Shown one piece after another: positions 9,157 to 18,113 of a DNA stretch of 64,000 nt. The position numbers and the translations under genes are program-made. The stretch covers positions 4,960,001 to 5,024,000 of the forward strand of contig NZ_AP023396.1 in assembly GCF_014466955.1 (NCBI RefSeq). The letters run 5' to 3'. The number at the start of each line of letters is the position of its first letter. The first letter of the stretch is position 1. The DNA comes from Nocardia wallacei. Lineage in GTDB: Bacteria > Actinomycetota > Actinomycetes > Mycobacteriales > Mycobacteriaceae. The notes beneath the pieces were generated by a model. It was not told the origin of the DNA. It saw only the letters and a program-made list of their open reading frames with translations, and did no database searches.

Positions 9157-9179
9157 TTTCCGTACAAGACAGACGGTCC
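9157..9179 (+). promoter_or_regulatory. Conserved box upstream of dihydrofolate-reductase-like remnant
   Basis: TTTCCGTACAAGACAGACGG matches boxes at 12967-12990 and (minus strand) 13996-14020. In all three cases the TACAAGAC core ends 31-32 bases before an ATG that opens a dihydrofolate-reductase-like frame. It is probably a promoter or operator. Confidence 0.5.
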
Positions 9180-9201
9180 TGCCGGATGGTTGTCTGCCGA
9201 C

Positions 9202-9294
9202 ATGCGGAGGCTGATCGAATCCGACCACATCTCGATCGACGGGCTATTGCCCGAGACGACTCTCACGCAGGTCACTTCCATCCGCATGGGATAA
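9202..9294 (+). pseudogene. N-terminal remnant of dihydrofolate-reductase-like gene
   Basis: A 30-codon frame opens MRRLIESDHISIDGLL, clearly the same N-terminus as the intact protein at 13.4-14.0 kb (MRKLIEFDHVSIDG), then loses similarity and stops. The upstream box and its spacing to the ATG are kept. The stop lies 15 bases before the LuxR regulator start, so the remnant may now act as a short leader frame for that gene. It was probably produced by deletion. Confidence 0.65.
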
Positions 9295-9308
9295 CACGGG
9301 CACTGCGT

Positions 9309-12017
9309 ATGTTGTATGGTCGCGAAAGAGAACAGGAGGTATTTACCGGCCTGTTGTATCGTGCGCGCACCGGACATGGCGCTGCGGTCGATCTGACCGG
9401 GGAACCGGGCATCGGCAAGACCGCACTCATGGACGAATTCGCGGCGGCGGCATCGGGTGCCTCGGTGCTGCGTGCGACGAGTGTGGAAACCGAGGCCGAA
9501 TTCGGCTACGCGACGTTGCATCAACTGCTGTTGCCGGTGCTGAACCGCATCGATCGGTTACCGACTCCGCAATCCGATGCACTGCAGATTGTGTTCGGAC
9601 TCGCCGCGGGCCCGGCTCCCGAGCGATTTGCGGTCGGTCTCGCGACGCTGTCGCTGTTGTCGGATCTGGCCTCCGACGAAGCGGTGGTGTGCTTGGTGGA
9701 CGATGTGCACTGGACCGACCACCTTTCGGCGGGTGTTCTGGAGTTCGTCGGCAGGCGGCTGGACACGGAGCCGATCGTGTTGGTGCTGGCATCGAGAACG
9801 GGCGAACGATCGGCCGTCACCTTCTCCGACGCCGTGGACATGCCATTGGGCGCACTGGATCGTGCGGCCGCGACCCGTCTGCTGGTGGAGCGACGCGGAG
9901 TGCGCCTGTCGCCGGCCCAGCAGGAAGTTGCGCTGGATGCGACGGCCGGCAATCCGTTGGCGATTATCGAGTTGCCGAGCGATGCCATCCGTGCGGGGGT
10001 ATCGCCAGCGGCGCCGGTGCCCATGGCGCACACATTGCGTGCGGCTTTCCTCGCACGGGTGCGTCGGCATTCTCGGCCCGTTCAGCGGCTGCTGTTGCTG
10101 ATCGCGGCAGCCGGTCAGGTGCGGCGCGGCATACTGGAACTGGCAGCCGCCGAGTTCGAGGCGGCGCCGGTGGCGGAGCTGGCTCGACTGGGTGAACTCG
10201 TCCGGTCCGAGACGGAGCTGATCGCCTTTCGTCATCCTCTGATCCGCTCGGCCGTCTACTACGATTCCACCGCGTCGGACCGTCGGGATGCGCATCGCGT
10301 GCTGGCTGGGGCGATGCAGTCGGCAGCGATGGACGTCGAACGCTCCGCGTGGCACCTCGGACAGGCGGTCGATGGTCCGGACGACGTGGTCGCCGGACAA
10401 CTCGACCGGGCCGCCGGTCGCGTCGAGGTCAGTGTGGCTACCTCGGCCGCGCTACTCGCCCGCGCCGGAGAGCTGAGCACGCCTGGGCCGCGTCGTTCCC
10501 GGCGGTATCTCCGTTCGGCGACCGGGTGGTGGAACAGCGGGGATTTCGACCGCGCGATGCTGATGCTCGAGCTGATGGACCGGGAAGGGCGGCCTGAGGA
10601 GTCATTACGCCGGGACGCCGTGTGGCTGCGGGCTTCGATGGAATTGCAGACCGGCATGCCGGGAGACGCGGTCGCGATGTTGCGCTCGCTGTTGCCGACG
10701 ATGGCGGAAGCTGAACCACTGCAAGCGGTTTCGTTGCTGATGCTGTTCGGCGAAGCCGGTTTTCACGCGAACCTGCCCGTCGAATGGGGCCACGTCGGAA
10801 GCATCGCCGAGAAATTGCCGATATCCGGCGAGCGGGCTGCCGACACACTGGTGCTGCTGTTGCGAGGAGCATGTCGGGCGCGAACCGGGAGACCGCACGG
10901 ATTGACATCGCGCGAAAAGGATCTCGCTGAGCTGCTCACCGATCCGGTGATGTTGAACTGGGCAAGTGGACTGCTGTGGGCGATGGGTGACCGCGAGCGG
11001 GGTCGGCGATTGAATCGGGTGGCCGTCCAGCGTGCCCGGGACACCGGCGCAGTCGGGCTGTTGGTCTGGGCCTTGCAACGCGGCGTGATCGATGACATCG
11101 CGCGCGGGCGATTCCGGGCCGCGGAGGCTGCCGCGAGCGAGGGCCATCGCCTTGCCGACGAGATCGGCCAACGCAACGTCAGCTGCTGGCACCGCAGCTC
11201 GTTGGCCGTACTCGCGGCCTCGAGGGGACAGGAGCGGGAGGCACGTGATTTGGCCGGCGAGGTCTTGGCCGAGGCGATCCCGCGCCGGCTCGCGATTGTC
11301 GTCGCCGCGGCCAAGCGGGCGCTCGGACTGCTGGACTTGACGGCCGGCCACGCGAATTCGGCGTTGAACCATTTCCGACCGGCATACGACTCCGTTCAGC
11401 CGGAGATGCTGTCGATGTATACGCCCGATTGGGTCGAGGCGGCAGTTCGAGCGCACAGACCCGATCTGGCTGTCGACGCTTTGGAGCCATTTCGCCGGTC
11501 CGCGGCAGGCGCGCCCGAACGCAGCGCAGTAGCGGCGCGATGCGAGGCGCTGCTGGCTGGACCCGAGGACGCCGAGGCCGCGTTCCGGCGCGCGCTCGCG
11601 TTGCACCGAAGCGATGAGCAGCCGATGGAAACCGCTCGGACCCAGCTGCTGTTCGGCGAGTACCTGCGCCGGCACCGGCGCAGGGCAGAGGCCCGTCGGC
11701 CACTACAGTCCGCACTCGAGACGTTTGAGGCACTCGGCGCTGCCGGTTGGGCCGACCGCGCCCGCGCCGAGCTACGCGCGGCCGGGAAGGCCGTAGCGCC
11801 GTCGGTGAAATCCCCTGGCGCTGGTTCGCTGACCTCCCAGGAAGTGCGAATCGTACACGCGGTCGCGGAAGGGTCTACAAATCGCGAAATCGCAGATCAA
11901 TTGTTCCTCAGTACACGCACGATCGACTATCACCTGAGCAAGATCTTCAAAAAGCTTGGCGTACGGACTCGCTCCGAACTCATCCGCGCTACCCTCTCCC
12001 GGCCCGATATTTCCTGA
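9309..12017 (+). CDS. LuxR-family ATP-binding regulator (LAL type)
   Basis: A large LuxR-type transcription regulator of 902 residues. The N-terminal AAA/NACHT-like ATPase has a Walker A motif DLTGEPGIGKTAL at about residues 28-40 and a Walker B-like VVCLVDDVHWTD near 130. A long helical TPR-like middle region follows, and a C-terminal LuxR helix-turn-helix (LTSQEVRIVHAVAEGSTNRE, then LFLSTRTIDYHLSKIFKKLG). The ATG at 9309 gives MLYGREREQE, the usual start of this family; the longer open frame overlaps the upstream remnant and is not favoured. The effector is unknown. It may be transcribed from the box upstream of the broken reductase gene. Confidence 0.88.
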   Translation: MLYGREREQEVFTGLLYRARTGHGAAVDLTGEPGIGKTALMDEFAAAASGASVLRATSVETEAEFGYATLHQLLLPVLNRIDRLPTPQSDALQIVFGLAAGPAPERFAVGLATLSLLSDLASDEAVVCLVDDVHWTDHLSAGVLEFVGRRLDTEPIVLVLASRTGERSAVTFSDAVDMPLGALDRAAATRLLVERRGVRLSPAQQEVALDATAGNPLAIIELPSDAIRAGVSPAAPVPMAHTLRAAFLARVRRHSRPVQRLLLLIAAAGQVRRGILELAAAEFEAAPVAELARLGELVRSETELIAFRHPLIRSAVYYDSTASDRRDAHRVLAGAMQSAAMDVERSAWHLGQAVDGPDDVVAGQLDRAAGRVEVSVATSAALLARAGELSTPGPRRSRRYLRSATGWWNSGDFDRAMLMLELMDREGRPEESLRRDAVWLRASMELQTGMPGDAVAMLRSLLPTMAEAEPLQAVSLLMLFGEAGFHANLPVEWGHVGSIAEKLPISGERAADTLVLLLRGACRARTGRPHGLTSREKDLAELLTDPVMLNWASGLLWAMGDRERGRRLNRVAVQRARDTGAVGLLVWALQRGVIDDIARGRFRAAEAAASEGHRLADEIGQRNVSCWHRSSLAVLAASRGQEREARDLAGEVLAEAIPRRLAIVVAAAKRALGLLDLTAGHANSALNHFRPAYDSVQPEMLSMYTPDWVEAAVRAHRPDLAVDALEPFRRSAAGAPERSAVAARCEALLAGPEDAEAAFRRALALHRSDEQPMETARTQLLFGEYLRRHRRRAEARRPLQSALETFEALGAAGWADRARAELRAAGKAVAPSVKSPGAGSLTSQEVRIVHAVAEGSTNREIADQLFLSTRTIDYHLSKIFKKLGVRTRSELIRATLSRPDIS

Positions 12018-12226
12018 TCGGCATCGAAGGCTCGGATCGAGACAGCCTCGCCACGGGTGGGGCTCTTCACACGCGCTGTCGGGCTCCCTGTCGTCCCGGG
12101 AGTCTCCGCGTCTCGCCTGCCTGGCAATCATGCGGTAAATGAGACATATGCCCGGTGTTATCGTTCGATATCCGCGGGACATGGCCACCGAGTCTCCCAC
12201 AAGCCAAGACGCACCGAAGGACGCTG

Positions 12227-12916
12227 ATGGGTCTGGTCTTCGACACGCTCGCTGGCGAAATCCCCCTGGTGCGCCGGGTGTGGTCGGCGCACTGTGAGGC
12301 GACGACGGCTTTCAATTCCGTGGTCAAGAGCTCGACCCTGATCTCGTTTGCGCGCTACGGCCACCTGGTGGAGGTGCATGTACACGGCCCGGAGTCTGCG
12401 GCCACCCGGATGCCGTGCCCGGAGGGCTGGGAGTTCTTCGGTGTAGAACTGCAACCCGGTGCGTATCTGCCCCTCTATCCGCCCTATCGCCTGGCCGACC
12501 ACCGGGACGCGCAGGTACCCACCCCTTCCGGCGACCGCGTCGTGTTGGATAACCAGGAATGGGAGATGCCCACCGAGCAGAACGTCGATGTCTTCGTCGG
12601 CAGGCTCGCGCATGCGGGTTTGCTGGTCTTCGATCCGCTCATCGACGCGATCCGGCACGGCGAACGACCACGAGCCATGTCGGAGCGGACGGCACAGCTC
12701 AGGTTCCGAAGGGCCGTCGGTATCTCCCACCGCAAGTTCGCCAGTATCGAGCAGGCACGACGTGCTGCGCGGTTTCTCACGGACGGAGGATCGATCGCGG
12801 ACGCGGTCGCCGTCGGCGGCTACTACGACCAGCCGCATCTCACCCGGGCGATGCGCTGGGCGACCCGCCACACCCCGGCCGAGCTGCGAGCCCGCGTCTC
12901 GCCGCTGGCGTTCTGA
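12227..12916 (+). CDS. AraC-family transcriptional regulator
   Basis: A 229-residue regulator with an unrecognised N-terminal sensing part and a C-terminal AraC DNA-binding domain. The latter shows the helix FLTDGGSIADAVAVGGYYDQ followed by PHLTRAMRWATRHTPAELR, the usual second helix-turn-helix and PxxLR-like end. The ATG at 12227 is preferred to the upstream ATG at 12155 because GAAGGA sits seven bases before it. A dihydrofolate-reductase-like pseudogene with its promoter box lies directly downstream, so the former target may have been the adjacent enzyme. Confidence 0.8.
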   Translation: MGLVFDTLAGEIPLVRRVWSAHCEATTAFNSVVKSSTLISFARYGHLVEVHVHGPESAATRMPCPEGWEFFGVELQPGAYLPLYPPYRLADHRDAQVPTPSGDRVVLDNQEWEMPTEQNVDVFVGRLAHAGLLVFDPLIDAIRHGERPRAMSERTAQLRFRRAVGISHRKFASIEQARRAARFLTDGGSIADAVAVGGYYDQPHLTRAMRWATRHTPAELRARVSPLAF

Positions 12917-12966
12917 GCTCAGTCCGCCGGTCACCTCGCCCCGAGGACGTCTCACAGCCGTATTCG

Positions 12967-12990
12967 GTTCGATACAAGACCAGCGGATCC
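12967..12990 (+). promoter_or_regulatory. Conserved box upstream of second reductase-like pseudogene
   Basis: GTTCGATACAAGACCAGCGG is the second member of the three-copy box family and ends 31 bases (core) before the ATG at 13012. Confidence 0.5.
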
Positions 12991-13011
12991 CGCTCGGCTT
13001 CAATGCGAGGC

Positions 13012-13367
13012 ATGCCGAAGCTGATCGAGGTCGACCGTCGCGGCTCCGGTGATTCCTGCTCCCCGGCATCAGCACCACCGTCATGAACCCGTCCGGGGAG
13101 ACCTCATTGGCGGCACTGTCGGGCCGGCATACCCACCGAATCGTCGAGAAGGACCGGCGCATGGGAAAAGTCATCGTCAACGAGCTGGCGCACACCCTCG
13201 CTCAGCACAACCTGGTCGACGAATTCTGGTTCTGGGTCAACCCGCACATCTGGCCTACCGGGCCACAGCTCCTCCGCGGCGTCGGCCCCATCCGTCTCGA
13301 GCTGATCGCCGCGACGCCGTACCGATCCGGTGTCGTCTGGTCGCGGTACCGACCAGCCGACCTGTGA
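13012..13367 (+). pseudogene. Internally deleted dihydrofolate-reductase-like (RibD C-terminal family) gene
   Basis: The start reads MPKLIEVDR, matching the N-terminus of this family, but the frame then degenerates. From about 13150 a second frame reads VNELAHTLAQHNLVDEFWFW, RLELIAATPYRSGVVW and RYRPADL, the standard C-terminal third. The middle of about 100 residues, including the usual substrate and NADPH segments, is absent. It is therefore a broken gene. It lies tail to tail with the intact paralog at 13431-13973, which suggests a local duplication followed by decay. Confidence 0.7.
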
Positions 13368-13430
13368 ACCCGAACGCTGCGAACCCACAAGCGGAGTCCC
13401 GGCCGCTGCGCACCCTTCCGCCCTATTCGG

Positions 13431-13973
13431 TTATCGGTTCGGTGTGTAGGCCAGTACCACCACGCCGTTGCCGAGTTCGGTCACCCGGGCCAGGTCCATG
13501 GCGGTGGTGCCGATGCCCGACAGCAGCGATTCACCGGACCCGGCGACGAACGGAGAGACACCCACATGCAACTCATCGAGCAACCCCGCCTCGGCGAGCG
13601 CGCGACTGAACGGGCCGTTGCCGTACTTCACCAGGGTGCCTTCGCCGGACTCCTTGAGCTTCGCCACGGCCTCCACCGCGTCGCCGGTAAGTACCTCGGC
13701 GTTCCAGGTGGTCTCGGTCAGCGTGGTGGAGGCGACGTACTTCGGCAGCGAATTCACCTTGTCGGCGAGGTCGCCGGTCATCGTCGGCCAGGTCTCGGCG
13801 AAGGATTCGTAGGTCAGCCGTCCGAGCACCAGCCCGACCGCCGACTCCAGCAGCCCGAGCTGATACGCGAAATGGTTGTCGTTGGGGGCGACGTTCATCT
13901 GCGCGGCCCACCAGTCGTCACCGGAGAATCGCCCATCGATAGAGACGTGGTCGAATTCGATCAGTTTTCTCAT
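13431..13973 (-). CDS. Dihydrofolate reductase family protein (RibD C-terminal domain)
   Basis: A 180-residue protein of the RibD C-terminal/dihydrofolate-reductase-like family, usually NADPH-dependent reductases of unknown substrate. It has MRKLIEFDHVSIDGRFSGDD at the N-terminus, LGRLTYESFAETWPTM, the KYGNGPFSRALAEAGLLDEL segment and the C-terminal VVVLAYTPNR strand. It is a stand-alone gene, and one of four members of this family (two broken) in the window. A conserved box sits 32 bases upstream of its ATG. Confidence 0.85.
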   Translation of the reverse strand: MRKLIEFDHVSIDGRFSGDDWWAAQMNVAPNDNHFAYQLGLLESAVGLVLGRLTYESFAETWPTMTGDLADKVNSLPKYVASTTLTETTWNAEVLTGDAVEAVAKLKESGEGTLVKYGNGPFSRALAEAGLLDELHVGVSPFVAGSGESLLSGIGTTAMDLARVTELGNGVVVLAYTPNR

Positions 13974-13995
13974 GTCCGACAGGCAATCACGCGGC

Positions 13996-14020
13996 TGACC
14001 TGCTTGTCTTGTATCGAAAC
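13996..14020 (-). promoter_or_regulatory. Conserved box upstream of intact reductase-like gene
   Basis: On the minus strand GTTTCGATACAAGACAAGCA forms the third copy of the box. The TACAAGAC core is the invariant part across copies; the flanking TTTC/TTCG and AG.GG are nearly kept. Confidence 0.5.
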
Positions 14021-14399
14021 GAAACCTCGGCAGGCGCGCCGGCCGAGTCCCGGACGACCTCGAGCGGACGTCGCGGATTCCCTGAGAGGGCGGCCGAACC
14101 AATCATGTCGGGCGAGATGGATGCCATGCGCCAGGCACACCTTCGGCCCACCGGCACCGGTTCCGTCTGATAGATCAACGATCGCAGATACCCCAGGCCC
14201 ATCAATCGTCACCAGATAATCCCTCGTATCAGTAAATCGCCGGTCCGGCCGTGGATAGCAGCTGGGCCACATCGGGTTTCGAGGCCACGGTGAGTCTTGT
14301 CGGTCCACGGTCGCGGGCGATGACCATAGCTGAGCGGGTTCGAGGGGTGATAGACCAACGTCACAGCATCACCAGGGCGGTCGTTGATCCGCCGGGGCC
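14021..14399. other. Intergenic stretch, no gene seen
   Basis: About 380 bases between the divergently read box and the end of the lipoprotein gene. Open frames on either strand are arginine/proline-rich shadows. No RNA gene, repeat or terminator was recognised. Confidence 0.5.
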
Positions 14400-15464
14400 T
14401 CAGGGCTGCAGCAGTGTGGTCACGACTCGTTGGGCGAACTCGCGGGCGGGAACGGGTAGCGGGGTGTTGGCTCCGCTGGTGCTGATGCGCAGTGGTGGTT
14501 GTCCCGGCGCTGCGGTGAGCCGGGCCGCGTAGGCGCCCTCGTCGAGGGGCAGGAGCTGCCCCGGGGACACGGATTGCACTCCGGTGAAGGCTGTTTGGGG
14601 GTCGAACATGATCGTGTAGGACCACCAGGGGTCGTATCGTCCGGAGTGTTCGTCGGGAGATCCGCCGGTGTATCCGACGATGCAGTAGTCGTCGTTCGGT
14701 GCGATGGTGGCGTGCGGTGGCAGTGGGCCGAGGACGTCGAGTGCCACAGTGCACAGCCGATTGGTCCGAACCTGCACGGCGAGATCGAAGATGCCGACGC
14801 CGGGCGTCGTCGGCGTCGGGACGAACACCTGGTATCCGGGAAGCCGCGGTCCCGGCGAGATGAGGCGGGGGACAACGGATTCGGCGGCTCGGACGGCGAG
14901 CGATTCGGTACTGTCGACCCGGTGGTTTCCCGAAGCCGGGGACATCGTGAGATAGAGCCGAGGCTTGAAGTTCAGGCCGGTGGGCAGATCGTCGACGAGC
15001 AGGACCGTCAACTCCGTGCCCGCGACCAGATCTCGGGTGGCGGTCTTGACCTCACCCGTGGCCGGCCTGCCCGCGATCGGCGATCGTGGGTTGCCGATCG
15101 CGGCCTCGGTCATCGCCAGCCGTGCCCGCAGTCCGGTCGTGTACACGCCGCAGGAGCCGTCCTCGAGTCGACGCAGGATCGGCGGTTCACCCAGGATCGC
15201 CTGCCATTGCTGCGAGGTCGCGGCGGCGCACAGCACCTGTGCCCGGGCCTCGGCCGGTAGGTCGGCGATCTGCTGGCCGGTCGGCATCGCGACGGCACGC
15301 GCGGGATAGTCTGTCGGATCAGGTGGTGGTATCGGCGCGATCGATGTCGACGCTCCCGCGGTCGTGTCCTGCCGGGCAGAGGCGTCGTCACTCACCGCGC
15401 AACCGGCCGAGACGAACACAATGGCGATCGCGGCGACCACGAGCCGCGCACATCGTGGACCCAA
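14400..15464 (-). CDS. Putative lipoprotein, function unknown
   Basis: A 354-residue exported protein. The TTG at 15464, with AGGAG eight bases upstream, gives a short positively charged start (MGPRCARL), a hydrophobic stretch VVAAIAIVFV and a lipobox VSAGC, so Cys near residue 20 would be lipidated. A Thr/Ser/Pro-rich linker follows. The mature part has four cysteines (QVLCAAATS, DGSCGVYT, NRLCTVAL, DYCIVGYTGG) that may form disulfides. The frame is open further upstream, but that extension would bury the signal peptide. I do not recognise a family. Confidence 0.72.
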   Translation of the reverse strand: MGPRCARLVVAAIAIVFVSAGCAVSDDASARQDTTAGASTSIAPIPPPDPTDYPARAVAMPTGQQIADLPAEARAQVLCAAATSQQWQAILGEPPILRRLEDGSCGVYTTGLRARLAMTEAAIGNPRSPIAGRPATGEVKTATRDLVAGTELTVLLVDDLPTGLNFKPRLYLTMSPASGNHRVDSTESLAVRAAESVVPRLISPGPRLPGYQVFVPTPTTPGVGIFDLAVQVRTNRLCTVALDVLGPLPPHATIAPNDDYCIVGYTGGSPDEHSGRYDPWWSYTIMFDPQTAFTGVQSVSPGQLLPLDEGAYAARLTAAPGQPPLRISTSGANTPLPVPAREFAQRVVTTLLQP

Positions 15465-15658
15465 GACGGTGCTCCTTCCGGTATCGGCAAACCCGGCAAG
15501 TTCCGGGCTCAGTCGACTGTCACCCCGGCGCCTTGCCGAGCCCTTAACAACCGCTGCGGCCTTCCGGTCACCGAGGACTTCGGGCTTGCCGCCGGATCGT
15601 CGATCCGGGTGAAAATTGTTCAAGACGTCGGTCGCGGTGCCTTCCTACGGTCTGGTGT

Positions 15659-16126
15659 ATGACGAATGAACGAGTGCTGATGGTCGGTCGAGGCCGACCG
15701 GGTGAGTTCTGGGCAGGCGTCCGCGGTGAGGCGCCGATGCCTCCGGCGGCGCGCACCCTCGGGTTGGAGTTCGTCGATATCGATCCCGAGGAGGGCACGA
15801 TCGAGCTCGCCTTCTCCGCGACCGAGGCCTTCACCAATCCGATGGGGCAGGTGCTCGGCGCGTTTCTGGCGGCGATGCTCTACGACACTGTCGGTCCCGT
15901 TCTGCTGGCTACGCTGGGCCCGGAAGAATTCCAGTCGACGCTCGATTTGAATGTGCGTTTCCTGCGGCCGGTGCGCCCGGGACGGATCGCCGGCCGCGGG
16001 CGCGTGGTCCACCGCGAGGGCGACATCGCCCAACTGGAGGCGTCCCTCGCCGACTCCGGCGGCGCGGTTCTCGCCACGGCCACCGCCACCGCACGGGTGA
16101 TCCGGTTCGGCGAGATCACCGTCTGA
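15659..16126 (+). CDS. PaaI-type hotdog-fold thioesterase
   Basis: A 155-residue single hotdog-domain protein of the PaaI/YbgC-like acyl-CoA thioesterase group. It shows the substrate-loop segment AFTNPMGQVLGAFLAAMLYD, in which Asn and Gly occupy the places usually taken by the catalytic HGG region, then STLDLNVRFLRPVRPGRI and the long strand GRGRVVHREGDIAQLEASL. It would hydrolyse CoA thioesters in the cytoplasm; substrate unknown. It is monocistronic. Confidence 0.78.
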   Translation: MTNERVLMVGRGRPGEFWAGVRGEAPMPPAARTLGLEFVDIDPEEGTIELAFSATEAFTNPMGQVLGAFLAAMLYDTVGPVLLATLGPEEFQSTLDLNVRFLRPVRPGRIAGRGRVVHREGDIAQLEASLADSGGAVLATATATARVIRFGEITV

Positions 16127-16150
16127 GGGTGGGACCGCAGTCGCGTCGGC

Positions 16151-16963
16151 TCACGACCGATCGGCGGCGATCTCGCGGCGGTGGTACTGCAGCGGCGTTT
16201 CACCGGCGAATTCGCGGAACTCCCGGGTGAGATGCGGTTGGTCGGCGTATCCGTAGGTGGCGGCGAGGTCGGCCAGCCGTGGTCGCGGGGACCTCAGCAG
16301 GCGCTGCCGCAATCGGTCGAACCGAATCAGCCGGGCCGCCGTTTTCGGTGTCAGCCCGACGTGATGGGTGAATCTCGCGATCAGGTGTTTGTGGCTCCAT
16401 CCCACCTCGTCGGCGATAGGGCCGATCGTCATCGCCCCACCGCTTACAGTCAGCAGCGACCAGGCCCGCTCAACCTCCCGAGGCGGCCGCCGACCCTCGT
16501 CGGCTCGCTCGAGCAGAAAGGTGTCCAGCAGCCCGAATCTATCCTGCCAGCACCGGCTTTCCCGGATCCGGTCGACGGTGTCGCGGAACCGACGGCCGGT
16601 GAGGTCGGACAGATCGAGCAGGCAATCCCGCAAGTAGATTCCAGGAGTATCCAGCACGGCGCATGCGGCGAGGGGATGCAGCGAGAACGCGAGATACGAA
16701 GGCGCGCAAGGCCCTTCGACCGGGAAACACCGGTCGCGGGGACCGAGGACGAACTCGGGCGGCCGATGCGGGGAATCGGCCAGCTTCACCACCAGCCGCA
16801 CCGCGGTACCGGCGGGCATACTTCCCCGCTCGTGCGGAGAGCCGGTACACGGGTAGCCGTGATAGCGCCGCACCAGCAACCCCCGCAGCCCCGGGTGCGG
16901 CAACGCCTCGACACGCCGCGGTCGGTCGCGCTCCGGCGTCGTACCGCCACCACGTACACGCAT
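16151..16963 (-). CDS. AraC-family transcriptional regulator
   Basis: A 270-residue regulator with a C-terminal AraC domain: GAMTIGPIADEVGWSHKHLI for the first helix-turn-helix and RLADLAATYGYADQPHLTRE for the second, ending FAGETPLQYHRRE. The N-terminal part (VLGPRDRCFPVEGPCAPSYL) resembles the cupin-like sensing domain of regulators related to transcription factor groups with an XylS-type end. The ATG at 16963 is preferred because GGAGGGACC lies upstream. It converges with the thioesterase gene. The target is unknown. Confidence 0.8.
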   Translation of the reverse strand: MRVRGGGTTPERDRPRRVEALPHPGLRGLLVRRYHGYPCTGSPHERGSMPAGTAVRLVVKLADSPHRPPEFVLGPRDRCFPVEGPCAPSYLAFSLHPLAACAVLDTPGIYLRDCLLDLSDLTGRRFRDTVDRIRESRCWQDRFGLLDTFLLERADEGRRPPREVERAWSLLTVSGGAMTIGPIADEVGWSHKHLIARFTHHVGLTPKTAARLIRFDRLRQRLLRSPRPRLADLAATYGYADQPHLTREFREFAGETPLQYHRREIAADRS

Positions 16964-17243
16964 CTCGAGTCCTGGTCCCTCCCAGCCGACTCCGACACCG
17001 CGGAGCCGCCATGACAACTCCCACGCCGATCGGCTGATACCAGCGCCGGTCCGATGCTACCGAGGTTCGAACGTCGTTTCGTGACAGCGCGCCCGAGCAA
17101 ACAGGGCCGCCCTGGGCGCAGATCTTCGGCCGACGGTCGACGACCACGGCGGCCACGTGGGCCCGGCACCGTGTGCGGGCAGCCATCATGCGAAGCGAAT
17201 GGTGTGAGCCCTGCCCGGTGCGGTGCGGTGCCATGATCGGTCC

Positions 17244-17543
17244 GTGGGTACCGAGTTCGTCGGATCGACGCCGTGGAAACGCATCAGCGCCACACTGACC
17301 ACCGCGGGTCCCCGCGCCGCGGCGATCGCCTATCTCGGCATCGACGGACCTCGGCTGCTGCGGGGATTGCGGCGCGGAGATCTGTTGGTGGTCAACGCAT
17401 CCAAGAAGCAGTCGCCGCGCACGCCACGCGTGACCTACCGCCGCCACCCTCGTGTCCCCCGGCGCGAGCGTCGTCCCTCTGTGTGGCCATGCCCGAGCGA
17501 CCGTGCCGGGGCGTTAATTATTGGCGCACAGGGGCTTTCGTGA
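17244..17543 (+). pseudogene. Truncated gene, possibly N-terminus of a phospholipase D-like protein
   Basis: The GTG at 17244 opens GTEFVGSTPWKRISATLTTA and then RGLRRGDLLVVNASKKQ, which looks like genuine coding sequence and recalls the N-termini of phospholipase D-like proteins in actinobacteria. Beyond about 17420 the frame turns into arginine/proline-rich shadow sequence until a stop at 17543. The rest of the gene is missing. Family assignment is tentative. Bases 17544-17824 hold nothing recognised apart from the ribosome site of the next gene. Confidence 0.4.
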
Positions 17544-17824
17544 TCAGAGAGACGCAACGGTCACGGTTTCGGAACGACAGCCACGCGCTACATCACCTGC
17601 GGGGACGTCGGGCAGCGCTCGCGCGACGAGTAGACGAGTCGAGCAGAAACGAGGAGCTTCGCGGCAGGCACTGCCGAGCCGAGCGACCTCCCATTGATAG
17701 AGACAGCCACGCCGAGCAGCCATTGGACTGGAACAAGTTCTAGTAATGTGGCGGGCGGGATGCCGGGTCCCGCGGCCGGCCGGGTGCTGCGGTCGGTGGC
17801 AGCGCGGCGGTGAGGAGCGGTGTT

Positions 17825-18091
17825 ATGACGGTGGCGGACTACGGCGGCGTGCGGCACGGTGCGGGCGAGGCCGAACGGGCGGCACCGGCGGCGATCCGGA
17901 TCCTCGGGGGGCGGCCCGACGCCGAGGAGGTCGCGGCGCTCGTGTGCGCGCTGGCGGCGGTCCGCGCGTCGGTCGCCGCCCCGCGTTGTCCGGTCGGTGT
18001 GCGCGACGGGTGGGGTGAGCCGTGGCAGGGACACCAGGTACTGCCACCGACCTCGTCCGAGGCACTCGGCCGCGCCCGCTACGTGTCCTGA
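17825..18091 (+). CDS. Acyl-CoA carboxylase epsilon subunit-like protein
   Basis: An 88-residue protein with the compact epsilon-subunit motif IRILGGRPDAEEVAALVCAL near residues 25-45, then a short linker and a DGWGEPW segment. Epsilon subunits (AccE) stabilise the alpha-beta complex of acetyl/propionyl-CoA carboxylases in Mycobacteriales and Streptomyces. GGTGAGGAG precedes the ATG at 17825. Unusually, no carboxylase beta subunit or biotin carboxylase gene is adjacent, and it sits in a decayed region. The assignment rests on the short motif only. Confidence 0.6.
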   Translation: MTVADYGGVRHGAGEAERAAPAAIRILGGRPDAEEVAALVCALAAVRASVAAPRCPVGVRDGWGEPWQGHQVLPPTSSEALGRARYVS

Positions 18092-18113
18092 GTGTGATGT
18101 CCGGGGAGGTCGG

